Part shown: piece by piece, positions 1-7,300 of the stretch
Layout of the letters: each line of letters begins with the position of its first letter
Position numbering within the stretch: position 1 is the stretch's first letter
IMG/VR virus record: IMGVR_UViG_3300046538_000300
Coordinates: 1 to 54,670 of that record
Strand: one strand, 5' to 3'
From: a virus
Length of the DNA stretch: 54,670 nucleotides
Program-made: the position numbers and the translations under genes
The notes under the pieces: generated by a model
What the model was told of the DNA's origin: nothing
What the model saw: only the letters and a program-made list of their open reading frames with translations
The model's database searches: none

Positions 1-309
1 TTAAATGCCATCCTCCAGGCACCTGCCTCCATCAAAAATGCCGATGAGTTCAGCCTCCTCCCATTCGAGCAATCCCCAGAGTCTGGCGGCATCGGAACGC
101 TCGAGCATTTCGTTCAGCTCTTCGGCGCTGACCTGGTTCCGGCGGCGCGCGAGCATGGCCAGTTCGACAAGCTTTCGCCGATGAGCCTCCGGATCGGTGA
201 CCAAATCATCGCGAGCCTTGATTGCGACCCGCCAATCAGCCAGAGGATTCTCAACCAAACCGACACCACCACGACTGGAAATAGAAAGCACCGTCGACTT
301 CCTCAACAC
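1..309 (-). CDS. Small hypothetical protein at window edge
   Basis: This frame encodes up to 102 residues, mostly charged and helical, with a KLVELAMLARRRNQVSAEEL segment in the middle. I do not recognise the family. The stop codon is the first triplet of the window, so the gene is complete. The longest start (GTG at 309) overlaps the preceding gene by 59 bases. A GTG at 291 has GAGGA about 8 bases upstream, and a TTG at 258 would overlap the upstream stop in the tight way common in this phage. The true start is therefore unsettled. It is co-directional with 251-544 and probably cotranscribed from the LexA-box promoter. Confidence 0.55.
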   Translation of the reverse strand: MLRKSTVLSISSRGGVGLVENPLADWRVAIKARDDLVTDPEAHRRKLVELAMLARRRNQVSAEELNEMLERSDAARLWGLLEWEEAELIGIFDGGRCLEDGI

Positions 310-544
310 CCGTGATGTTTAAGCCAGTCGTCCCCAGCCCGGTGACCTTCGCGTCGAGCAGTCGCGGAAGAATGTCAGGTCCTGCTCCTGTCCTCATGAT
401 GAATGCCTCGACCGTTCCGCGGCCCAGGGTGCTGTTGCCTGATTCATTCATCTGGACGTCACCCTTTATAGGTGTGGCGTCTCTGACCTCTTTGGCAGTC
501 AGCGCCACGCCAAGGCGTCGGCGAGGGGTTACAAGAAAATGCAT
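251..544 (-). CDS. Hypothetical protein preceded by a LexA-type box
   Basis: The frame encodes 97 residues beginning MHFLVTPRRRLG. It has no membrane segment or recognisable catalytic motif, and I do not recognise it. Its first codon is 16 bases from a perfect CTG-N10-CAG box (560-575), the closest regulatory signal in this part of the window. A DNA-damage-inducible gene at the prophage edge is therefore the simplest inference. It is followed by the overlapping minus-strand frame at 1-309. The coding assignment rests on codon texture, the intact frame and the adjacent promoter region. Confidence 0.6.
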   Translation of the reverse strand: MHFLVTPRRRLGVALTAKEVRDATPIKGDVQMNESGNSTLGRGTVEAFIMRTGAGPDILPRLLDAKVTGLGTTGLNITGVEEVDGAFYFQSWWCRFG

Positions 545-553
545 GGCGGTCGC

Positions 554-611
554 TCAATACTGTATATGCGTCCAGTTAATGAGAATCACAGGGCACGGGT
601 CAATACTGTAT
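554..611. repeat. Direct repeat TCAATACTGTAT (two copies)
   Basis: The 12-mer TCAATACTGTAT occurs at 554-565 and again at 600-611, offset by 46 bases. It sits just upstream of the minus-strand gene starting at 544. The first copy contributes the left half of the LexA-type box; the second has the same CTGTAT half but no paired CAG. Two copies suggest a weak second regulator site or a duplicated half-operator. Confidence 0.6.
560..575 (-). promoter_or_regulatory. LexA box (SOS operator)
   Basis: CTGTATATGCGTCCAG fits CTG-N10-CAG, and its left half matches the CTGTAT half-site typical of Pseudomonas SOS boxes. It ends 16 bases before the ATG at 544. On the minus strand a TTGACC hexamer with an ATTAAC 17 bases downstream lies just upstream, so LexA could block this promoter. 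Confidence 0.6.
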
Positions 612-633
612 GAGGTGATTTGCGACGGAGGGA

Positions 634-720
634 TCAGACGTAGATCCAGAACAGGCTCAGGACGATGCCTACCCAGGTGAGGGTCAGGAGAAAGGATAAC
701 CCAGCAAGTCGAAGGTCCAT
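634..720 (-). CDS. Possible 28-residue membrane peptide
   Basis: A short frame starting MDLRLAGLSFLL and ending LSLFWIYV is almost entirely one hydrophobic helix. It lies upstream of the LexA-box promoter of 251-544, in the same orientation. No convincing Shine-Dalgarno precedes the ATG, so it may not be expressed. Alternatives are a chance hydrophobic frame, or a small toxin- or holin-like peptide. Confidence 0.3.
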   Translation of the reverse strand: MDLRLAGLSFLLTLTWVGIVLSLFWIYV

Positions 721-889
721 GGTTTCGCCCAAATCCGTGTGGGCGGCATTTTATGTGTATGGATCGTGACGGCAATGCTGGCAATATGGGCGCGATAGCA
801 GAGTGCCCGATATGCCGAGTGGTAACCGCAAAGCGCTCCAAATAGCCTATACCCACAGTACAACTCGATTCCTTCAAACGGAGGCAGCG

Positions 890-1156
890 ATGATCCTAGA
901 TCAAGATGACCTGCCAGGTTCAGTGAAGGCTGAGTGTCTCCGGATTTTAAAGTTAATAAATGACGCCAGTGATAACAATACTGTCGTTCAGTCTGGCTTG
1001 CTCGCCGAAGGTGTCGTGCGGGGCTTTGAGGTTTTAAGCGGGTTGTATGATTTTGAGATTGAAGCGCTGTATGTGCTATTCGAAAACGCCGTGAATTTAC
1101 GATTAGGGGAGCTGAGTTGCACGGCATGCACTGAGCCGCAGAAGCTGATTTGGTGA
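890..1156 (+). CDS. Hypothetical 88-residue protein
   Basis: I chose the ATG at 890 because GGAGGC lies a few bases upstream; the frame is open further 5' without a ribosome site. The product is acidic and soluble, beginning MILDQDDLPGSVKAE, with a predicted helical middle and a CTAC pair near the end. I do not recognise it. It is transcribed away from the lysis genes and precedes the receiver-domain gene, so both look like prophage-edge cargo. Confidence 0.6.
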   Translation: MILDQDDLPGSVKAECLRILKLINDASDNNTVVQSGLLAEGVVRGFEVLSGLYDFEIEALYVLFENAVNLRLGELSCTACTEPQKLIW

Positions 1157-1274
1157 AAAGCCCTAACTAGCACAGATTATTTGTCGGCAACATCGGTAGC
1201 TGACCGTCTGAAAGGCTGCTATTTTTCTCCCTGCGAGCTTTGAATCAGCCTGGCACACATGTTTGGAGGACGTC

Positions 1275-1679
1275 GTGAAACCGGACCGAACGGAGACTTT
1301 TCCCCCGGCCAGGGAGATCGTGATTGTCGAAGACGACCCCCTTCTACGAACGCTGATGACTGAGCTCCTCGTGGACGTTGAGGCAGAAACTGTGACGTTT
1401 GTTACAGCGGACGATGCATTGATGCATGTCGTGGAATCCCGCGGAAAATGCTCACTGCTCATCACAGACCATGGCGTTCCGGGCCAGATTAAAGGTGCGG
1501 AGCTCGCGTCTATGGTTCGACATAAATGGCCTGACGTACCGGTCATTCTCACCAGCGGCTACGAACTTGATACGTCATCCATTCCGGAGGGCGTGACCTA
1601 CCTTCAGAAGCCATGGCCTATCAATACGCTGATAGAGGCTGTTCAATCTCTGTTACCCGCCACGATCGCCCGCTACTGA
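1275..1679 (+). CDS. Stand-alone response-regulator receiver protein
   Basis: This is a single REC domain of 134 residues with no output domain. The acidic pocket appears as IVEDDPLL near the N-terminus, the phospho-acceptor aspartate in SLLITDHG, the conserved T/S region in VILTSGYE, and the lysine in YLQKPWP. I chose GTG at 1275 because GGAGGA ends 4 bases before it; TTG at 1263 is the longer alternative. Such proteins relay phosphate or bind partner kinases. It runs convergently into Rz, and the two overlap by 27 bases at their 3' ends. A two-component receiver beside a lysis cassette is unusual and is probably lysogenic cargo. Confidence 0.85.
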   Translation: MKPDRTETFPPAREIVIVEDDPLLRTLMTELLVDVEAETVTFVTADDALMHVVESRGKCSLLITDHGVPGQIKGAELASMVRHKWPDVPVILTSGYELDTSSIPEGVTYLQKPWPINTLIEAVQSLLPATIARY

Positions 1680-2183
1680 CTTGTAAGATTGCTCGCAGGC
1701 CCATCCCGCTATTCGGGCGGCGTCATAAGCTTTTGCCAGTTCTCCCGCTCTTTTGTCAGCGCGCTGGAACAGGTCGGAGAGCACCATTGCGGCGCGAGTG
1801 GCTGTTTCGCTTCGCTGGGAAGCGCCGGGATCGCCGGTGGTGCAACTTGCGCTGGCAGCCAGTTTTCCTGCTTGGTCGCGCACCCGGTCGCCAGCAGCAT
1901 CAGCACTGACAGCGTCAGCAGTCGCAACAGCCTGTTGTTGTCTCGCATCATTTCCCACCTGGTTGACCGCCGTCTGGCGGCGCTGTTCTTCGGTTCGGTT
2001 TTCGGACGTAGCAGCGGCGAGGCCTTTGGCCTGAAGTGTCTGCTGATCGGCCCATTTCAGCTGCCAGCGCGCATCGGCCACCAATTCGCCGTGGTGATAG
2101 GCGCCGTAGAGAATCGCCGCGATGCTGAGGAGGACCGCCAGCGCGCCGCCGATCTTCAGATAAAGCGCAGCAGCTGGGCTCAT
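1653..2183 (-). CDS. Rz: Rz-type i-spanin
   Basis: The 176-residue product has an N-terminal signal-anchor (residues about 8-28, KIGGALAVLLSIAAILYGAY) followed by a long alanine/glutamine-rich helical periplasmic region, as expected of inner-membrane spanins of the DUF2514 type. Rz pairs with Rz1 to fuse the inner and outer membranes in the last step of lysis. Its ATG overlaps the endolysin stop by four bases (ATGA), and Rz1 is nested inside it in another frame. The 3' end overlaps the convergent receiver gene. Confidence 0.85.
   Translation of the reverse strand: MSPAAALYLKIGGALAVLLSIAAILYGAYHHGELVADARWQLKWADQQTLQAKGLAAATSENRTEEQRRQTAVNQVGNDARQQQAVATADAVSADAAGDRVRDQAGKLAASASCTTGDPGASQRSETATRAAMVLSDLFQRADKRAGELAKAYDAARIAGWACEQSYKSVAGDRGG
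1709..1951 (-). CDS. Rz1: Rz1-type outer-membrane lipoprotein, nested in Rz
   Basis: An 80-residue frame lies entirely inside Rz in a different frame. It has a positively charged start (MMRDNNRLLR), a hydrophobic stretch, and the lipobox LATGC at residues about 20-24. After the lipidated cysteine comes a proline-rich segment (APPAIPALP), the signature of o-spanins. The nested arrangement is classical for lambda Rz/Rz1. Confidence 0.85.
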   Translation of the reverse strand: MMRDNNRLLRLLTLSVLMLLATGCATKQENWLPAQVAPPAIPALPSEAKQPLAPQWCSPTCSSALTKERENWQKLMTPPE

Positions 2184-2605
2184 GGCACGTCCCTGAAAAA
2201 GATGTGGTGACCGATTTTCAGCGTCTGCTTCGCCTTGGCAGCCCAGGCCGGTGGCTTCGGCATGGTGGTCGCGTAGTAGTGAGTAGCGCCACCGGTGGGG
2301 TCAGGCTTCAGCCCGCCAATCACCTGCTCGGCTGCGAGGCGGCACATGGTAAACTCCGCCGCCGGGATCGGCTTCGCGCCACTCAGGTACGGATAGTTCG
2401 GGTCGTTCTTGTTCCAGCAGCTGAACTGGTATGGCTTCTGGCAGACGCCGGTATAGCCCTCGCCCCACCATGAATTGCCTTTTCCGTCATCCACCCGGTT
2501 GCGGATAGTCCACGCGACGGCGATCATTCCTGCCAGGCCTTCTCCGCGCGCTTCGCCAAATAGCGTGCGCGCGAGCACATCACGGTCTTTCTCGGTTGCG
2601 TCCAT
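2180..2605 (-). CDS. Endolysin, SleB-like cell-wall hydrolase
   Basis: The product resembles Hydrolase_2 (SleB) enzymes, which cleave peptidoglycan glycan strands. LARTLFGEARGEG carries the expected catalytic glutamate region near the N-terminus, followed by an IRNRVDD segment, aromatic motifs around YQFSCWN, and a GGATHYYA block toward the C-terminus. I chose the ATG at 2605 because GGAGA lies just upstream; a longer frame exists without a better site. There is no signal peptide, so release depends on a holin. The nearest holin candidates are 27 kb away beside the terminase genes. Confidence 0.88.
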   Translation of the reverse strand: MDATEKDRDVLARTLFGEARGEGLAGMIAVAWTIRNRVDDGKGNSWWGEGYTGVCQKPYQFSCWNKNDPNYPYLSGAKPIPAAEFTMCRLAAEQVIGGLKPDPTGGATHYYATTMPKPPAWAAKAKQTLKIGHHIFFRDVP

Positions 2606-2620
2606 ATTTTTCTCCAGGCG

Positions 2621-2645
2621 AAAAAAAGCCCGCATGCAGCGGGCT
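2621..2645 (-). terminator. Rho-independent terminator upstream of the endolysin
   Basis: AGCCCGC and GCGGGCT form a 7-bp stem with a 5-base loop. On the minus strand it is followed by seven T residues (A-tract at 2621-2627 on plus). It lies directly before the endolysin ribosome site, so late transcripts must read through it to express lysis genes. Confidence 0.75.
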
Positions 2646-2693
2646 CGTTCAAACAGCTATGATTGGTACCTCACCAAATATGGAGAAAGACCA

Positions 2694-3014
2694 ATGAGGA
2701 TATGGATCGTCTTGGGCCTCGTTGCAGCACTATCTGGCTGCGGCACGATGAAGACGCTAAACGACGAGAAAGGCGCGGCTGACGACCTCGCGAAGTGGCA
2801 ATCCAACTGCCACACAATCCCCCGGGCTTACAGCGGAATGAGTTATCAGTTTTGCAACCTGAACAGCCCACCCCGGTCTGGTCCTCACTGGGCCGTAACG
2901 CCAATTGCCCTCGATCTCGTTGCTTCCGCAATCGCGGACACGATCCTGATTCCTTACACCGGTTATCAGCAATACCAGCGTGGCGATATCCAAGTGCGGC
3001 GTAAGCAGTACTGA
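2694..3014 (+). CDS. YceK/YidQ-like lipoprotein (moron)
   Basis: A 106-residue lipoprotein: MRIWIVLGLVAALSGCGTMK is a short signal peptide with lipobox LSGC. The mature part has conserved-looking aromatic and cysteine positions (YSGMSYQFCN) and a second hydrophobic stretch near IALDLVASAIADTILIPY, which resembles the YceK/YidQ (DUF1375) family. GGAG precedes the ATG at 2694. It is transcribed against the late genes and lies between the tail-tip accessory genes and the lysis cassette, next to a terminator. That layout fits a moron expressed from the lysogen and altering the envelope. Function beyond membrane localisation is unknown. Confidence 0.8.
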   Translation: MRIWIVLGLVAALSGCGTMKTLNDEKGAADDLAKWQSNCHTIPRAYSGMSYQFCNLNSPPRSGPHWAVTPIALDLVASAIADTILIPYTGYQQYQRGDIQVRRKQY

Positions 3015-3075
3015 TTAGAATCCGTCCAACTATGACGGCCCAAAGCGCACTTGGCGCGCATTGGTGAGCGTTGTG

Positions 3076-3288
3076 TTACTCGGCCGGCTGATCCTGCTCA
3101 GGAACGTCTTCGGCCGTGATGGTCACCTGTGCGCGGTAAGTCTTGAGCAACTGCGCGGTCCGCATGTTGGACTGGGGGAACGCCTGCAGGATCTCGCGGG
3201 CCTTAGCGTCCGCTTCTGCCTCGGTGGCGTACTCGGTCTGGTTGCTTGGGTCGTAGCTGTTGCTGGTGTTAATTACGATGTAGGGCAT
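3076..3288 (-). CDS. Small protein downstream of tail-tip genes
   Basis: I chose the ATG at 3288, preceded by GGAG, giving 70 residues beginning MPYIVINTSNSYD. The sequence alternates a beta-rich N-terminus with a helical TEAEADAKAREILQAF segment. I do not recognise a named family. It follows the last tail-tip accessory gene in the late operon, so a structural or assembly role is possible. Confidence 0.65.
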   Translation of the reverse strand: MPYIVINTSNSYDPSNQTEYATEAEADAKAREILQAFPQSNMRTAQLLKTYRAQVTITAEDVPEQDQPAE

Positions 3289-3349
3289 GGTAACGCTCCA
3301 TTGGTTTGGAAGGTTCATTAGCAAAATGGTCATGTAGCTTACGAATTGT

Positions 3350-4030
3350 TCAGCCAGCAATCTTTGCGAACACGGCCGGAAGATGAAAATCAAAGGGGTT
3401 ACTAAACGCCTCCGTGATGGCGTACATGTTTCCTCCTGCGAAGTCCCACCAGGTGAACAGGTTTCTGCCCTCAGAACCTCCTGAAAGCAAAGTCATTCCG
3501 AACGAATTAATCATGAGATATTCGTTCTCAGGGAAATTGAAATCCACCCGATAATAGTTTCGATAAGAGGTGGTTGGCGTTTGCTCGGACTTAACGTACG
3601 TCCAGTTCGAGAATGATCGAGTGAACAAGGCTGCCTGTGTCCCGCTGTCGAACAGCAACTTGCCCGCCCCGTCCCATAACCTCAACCCATAGTTGGCCAC
3701 AGGTTGGGCCGCGAATGCCGCCACAAAGTAACGCCCGTTTGGCTGCGCCGTGGTAACTCCATAAGTCCTGACATAGAACCCGGTCCAATTCCCCGGGCCT
3801 CCCGTCAAATACATCTTCCCTGCTGCGGCGATGACGTTTGTGGTGTCTGGCCGGATGAATACCAACGGGGGCTCTTGCGAGGTCACAGGCCTGACGAACG
3901 TGGTCAGCGAGCCAAGACCACCTTCCTGATTAGCTGCGTACCGACCTTCGGAGATGACGCAAAGCCGGGCGAACTCAGCGTCAAGAATGACGGTATTCTG
4001 ATTGTTGGTGAAGCTGAGGCCGTAGGTCAT
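3350..4030 (-). CDS. Tail-tip accessory protein
   Basis: This 226-residue protein is rich in glycine, aromatic residues and short beta-strand-like segments, with no membrane helix. It starts in an ATGA overlap with the stop of 4027-4347, so the two are translationally coupled and follow gpJ directly. Small proteins in this position are usually virion components attached to or decorating the central tail fibre. I infer that role from location and composition, not from a recognised domain. Confidence 0.7.
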   Translation of the reverse strand: MTYGLSFTNNQNTVILDAEFARLCVISEGRYAANQEGGLGSLTTFVRPVTSQEPPLVFIRPDTTNVIAAAGKMYLTGGPGNWTGFYVRTYGVTTAQPNGRYFVAAFAAQPVANYGLRLWDGAGKLLFDSGTQAALFTRSFSNWTYVKSEQTPTTSYRNYYRVDFNFPENEYLMINSFGMTLLSGGSEGRNLFTWWDFAGGNMYAITEAFSNPFDFHLPAVFAKIAG

Positions 4031-4347
4031 TTGAACCTCATCACAATGAGTCGCATCGAGCCCGAAGCCGTGTTGAATATGGCAGGCGAATTTCTCATCC
4101 AGTTCGCTACCTCGACCACACCGTTTCCCACCAAGACTTCGAACTGTCGATCATTACTACCGTAGTTACCTATGGGTATAACAACGGCATTCGCATTGTC
4201 CGGCGTGCATCCTGGTACTGAAAAACTTTGCACTCCGCGTTCAATGCCGAAGCTGACTACCTGAGACAGCACTACTCGAATAGTGAAAGAGTTTTCGTCC
4301 AGTTGCAGGGCGCCATCGGCGCCCCACACTCTCATTCCATAAGCCAT
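4027..4347 (-). CDS. Small tail-fibre-associated protein
   Basis: The 106-residue product begins MAYGMRVWGADGALQLDENS, a pattern seen in small proteins after gpJ in many lambda-like phages (DUF6453-like, from memory). I chose ATG at 4347; the in-frame GTG at 4350 is one codon longer, and GGGGTGA precedes both. It starts just after the J stop and overlaps the next gene by ATGA. A virion accessory role is likely. Confidence 0.7.
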   Translation of the reverse strand: MAYGMRVWGADGALQLDENSFTIRVVLSQVVSFGIERGVQSFSVPGCTPDNANAVVIPIGNYGSNDRQFEVLVGNGVVEVANWMRNSPAIFNTASGSMRLIVMRFK

Positions 4348-4350
4348 CAC

Positions 4351-7300
4351 TCACCCCAAGTTGCCAAGCTGAACACGCAAGGTTCCGTTCTGGTCGTATA
4401 CCTTGACGCCGCTTCCGGTTATCACGATCCGCCCAGCCCCTGGCGTAGCGCCATTCATCTCGAAGTACCCCGTTTTCGATATGGCCCATCCCGTTTGCCC
4501 TTGAACCCAGTTGTTCGACTGGATTACCTCGCCAATCTTTGCATTGGTGATTGATCCATCCTGAATGAACGCATCGCTGATAAAGGTCTGCCCGTTGACC
4601 ACCGCAAACGGGGCAGTCAGAACATTGCCCGCTACGGTGTTGAGCACGGCAAACCGGTCGGCACTGACGACAAATGAGGACTGCAACGCGCCGGAACTGT
4701 TATCGAGCCCCAGGCCAAACCCAGCGGCGTAGTACTGACCGCCAGACGAGAGGGCCAGTCGGACGCTGTACGAAGCTGCAATCTGGTGAGCAGAATCCGC
4801 AATCGTCGTCGCCTGTTGCTGGAGTTGAGCGGTATTGCCGCCGACCGTGCTCTGCAGGCTGGTGATCTGCTGGGACTGCGACGTCTGCGTTGCGCCCTGC
4901 GTGGTGACAGTCGATGTCAGCGATTGCAGTGCCCGGCTTGATGCGGCAGGGCCCACGCGACCGACAACGATCCAGTCGATGTCGAACGAACCGCCTACAG
5001 TCGATCCAAGGTCGATTCGCAGGCTGGTGATAGTGTTGCTCAGCCAATCTGTTCCGCCGTTTGTGAGCGCGCTCATGTCCCACTCAACAACGGCGCTCGA
5101 CCCTACCGCTAGGTTTGGGTTGGCAGCCACTTTGCGATAACTGCCAGAAAATCCATGGCCAGACGTCACATAAAACAGCTGACCATCCCAATCTCCAACT
5201 GCACCAGCTCGCCGCGTGATCTTGGCTCGGATGATCGGATAGAGTGCGCCCTGAACCGAGATTGCCGAACGGGTGAGCTGAGGGTCTGCAGTGGTAGCAG
5301 TAACCGTTACATACCCAGCATTTGTTGTGATCGAGGCATTAGCTGCCGCCCATCCGTCTACAGTGCTGTCGAAGTTCCACGTCGCGTTCTCTGCCGGATC
5401 AAGGCCAGAGGCCCCAAGCGCGCCTTGGATCGTGCCCACTGAGGTTTGCAGATCGGTGATGCTTGACGCCTGAGCCGTGTTAACGCCTTCGGCGCTTGTT
5501 ACCCGGTTCGTCAACGTCTGCAATGCAGCCGCACTGGCCTTGGTTGCGAGTCCATCAGCGGTGCTGTTTACGGCGTTCTCAAGCGTCGTGGTGCGTGCAG
5601 CGACGCTAGTCAAGGTCGTGCCCAGCTGGGTCACGCTGGATGTAAGAGAATCGACAGCGGCAGAGGTTGCAGCAGTTTGCGTTGCGGTGGCCTGAACCGA
5701 TGCCGAATAAGCCGTGAGGGTTGAACCCTCTTGCAGTTGTACGTTGTCTAACTCCACCCACATGTCAGCAGTAGCGCCGGATCGATTGATGCAGCGAGCC
5801 GGGAAAACTTGCGCACGTACAGCACCTGCCGGCGCTGTAGCCGTAAAGCTTAACCGAGTAAAAGCGGTTCCTACTGCGGTCTCTGCCAACTGCGATGTTG
5901 AAATTACAGTGCCGGCATCATTGATCCATTGCACATACATCGCAAATCTTGCAGACGCGCTGGACAGGCGAGCATAAACGCTCATCGTATAGCTCTGCCC
6001 CGCAGTGACTTTTGGGCGATCTCCGTCAGCGATCTGGAACGTAAGCCCCATGTAGCCACCGTTCGCAAGTGTAGCCACAGCGCAGCGCACCGCCTTGGCG
6101 CTCAATGCTAACGGCGAGTCAACCTGCGTGACTACGTTTGTTCCTGCGGTGCTTGCATCGGAGCGCCACCAAGCTGGACGGGTGCCGTCTGCCGTCAGCT
6201 GATCAAACGAACTGTTCGGCAAGAGGTTGTCGCCACCCATGCTGCCGACACTGTTATTCAACTGGGTGAGCTGACCGCTAACGCTCGTCAAACCGGTTTC
6301 AGTCTGGGTTACGCGCGCGGTCAGCGCTGTGGTTGCCGCTGCCTGAGTACTGATATCAGCTGCCGATACCTGTCCGTTATCTTTCCATCCGGTAGCAACG
6401 GTAGAGATTTCAGCCTGAGCTCTATCCACTTCAACAAAACCTGCCGTCTGCGCACTGGCGCGCACTCGGAAATAGAGCTGTGCTTTTGTCGTTGCGGCTG
6501 GAAGCGCAGTCGAGGTCAGCGTCACTCTCTGCCACGAGCCAGTAAGAACCACTAGGTTTCCGGTAACAGTCGCGATGCCTGTATTCCCGGAGTTCCGGGC
6601 CTGAATCAGCAGAACCACGGCGAGCCCGGCAGTCCCTCTCACGTAAGCCGAATAGGTCATCACCTGACCTTCAGATACTGAGACCGCTTTTGTGGCGATC
6701 GGCGTTAAGTCGGTGTAGAGCGTGGCAGGACTGTTCGACAAGCCAGATATGTCGATTCGCTGGGCGAGACCAGCCGGGTCAAGCGCCGAAGCGACCAAGC
6801 TAGGCGTAGCGGTAACCCCTGCAGTGGAACTGATCAGCCAGCCATCCGCGGTGGTGGCTGGCGAGGTGACCCGATCAAAAGACGGGTTAAAGATCAGGTT
6901 CTCGCCGCCCACGCTCGACAGATTCGAGGTGATGTTGGTGATCGCATTCCCGGCCGCCGTCAGGTCAGTCCCCTGCTGAGTAACCGTGTTGCTCAGCGCC
7001 TGGACAGTTGCAGCCTCGGCTTTGGTCGCCACCTGCGCCAAAGCGCTTGCAGCCGCCGCAGCCGCATCCGACGCCGCCTTGTCTGTAACTGCCGCCCACG
7101 CGCTCCCTGTCCAGCGTTTCGGGGTATTCGCGTTGCCAGTGATGTCGATCCACAGGTTCTGCGCCAACTGATCGGCAGCGGCCGGCGCCGCCGACTGAAC
7201 GATGACCTTGCCCTTCCCGCCTGCCAGCGTGTTCGCCGCGTTCGCAGCGTTCTGTGCTGCCGTGACGTTCTGGTTTGTGGTTGTCAGGCTGCTGTTCAGA

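Noticed and set aside
1-1650. Left attachment site within the window
   Set aside because: No stretch matching the bases after int (for example GCAAAGCCCCGTAAAAC) was found by eye at the left, so attL is probably outside.
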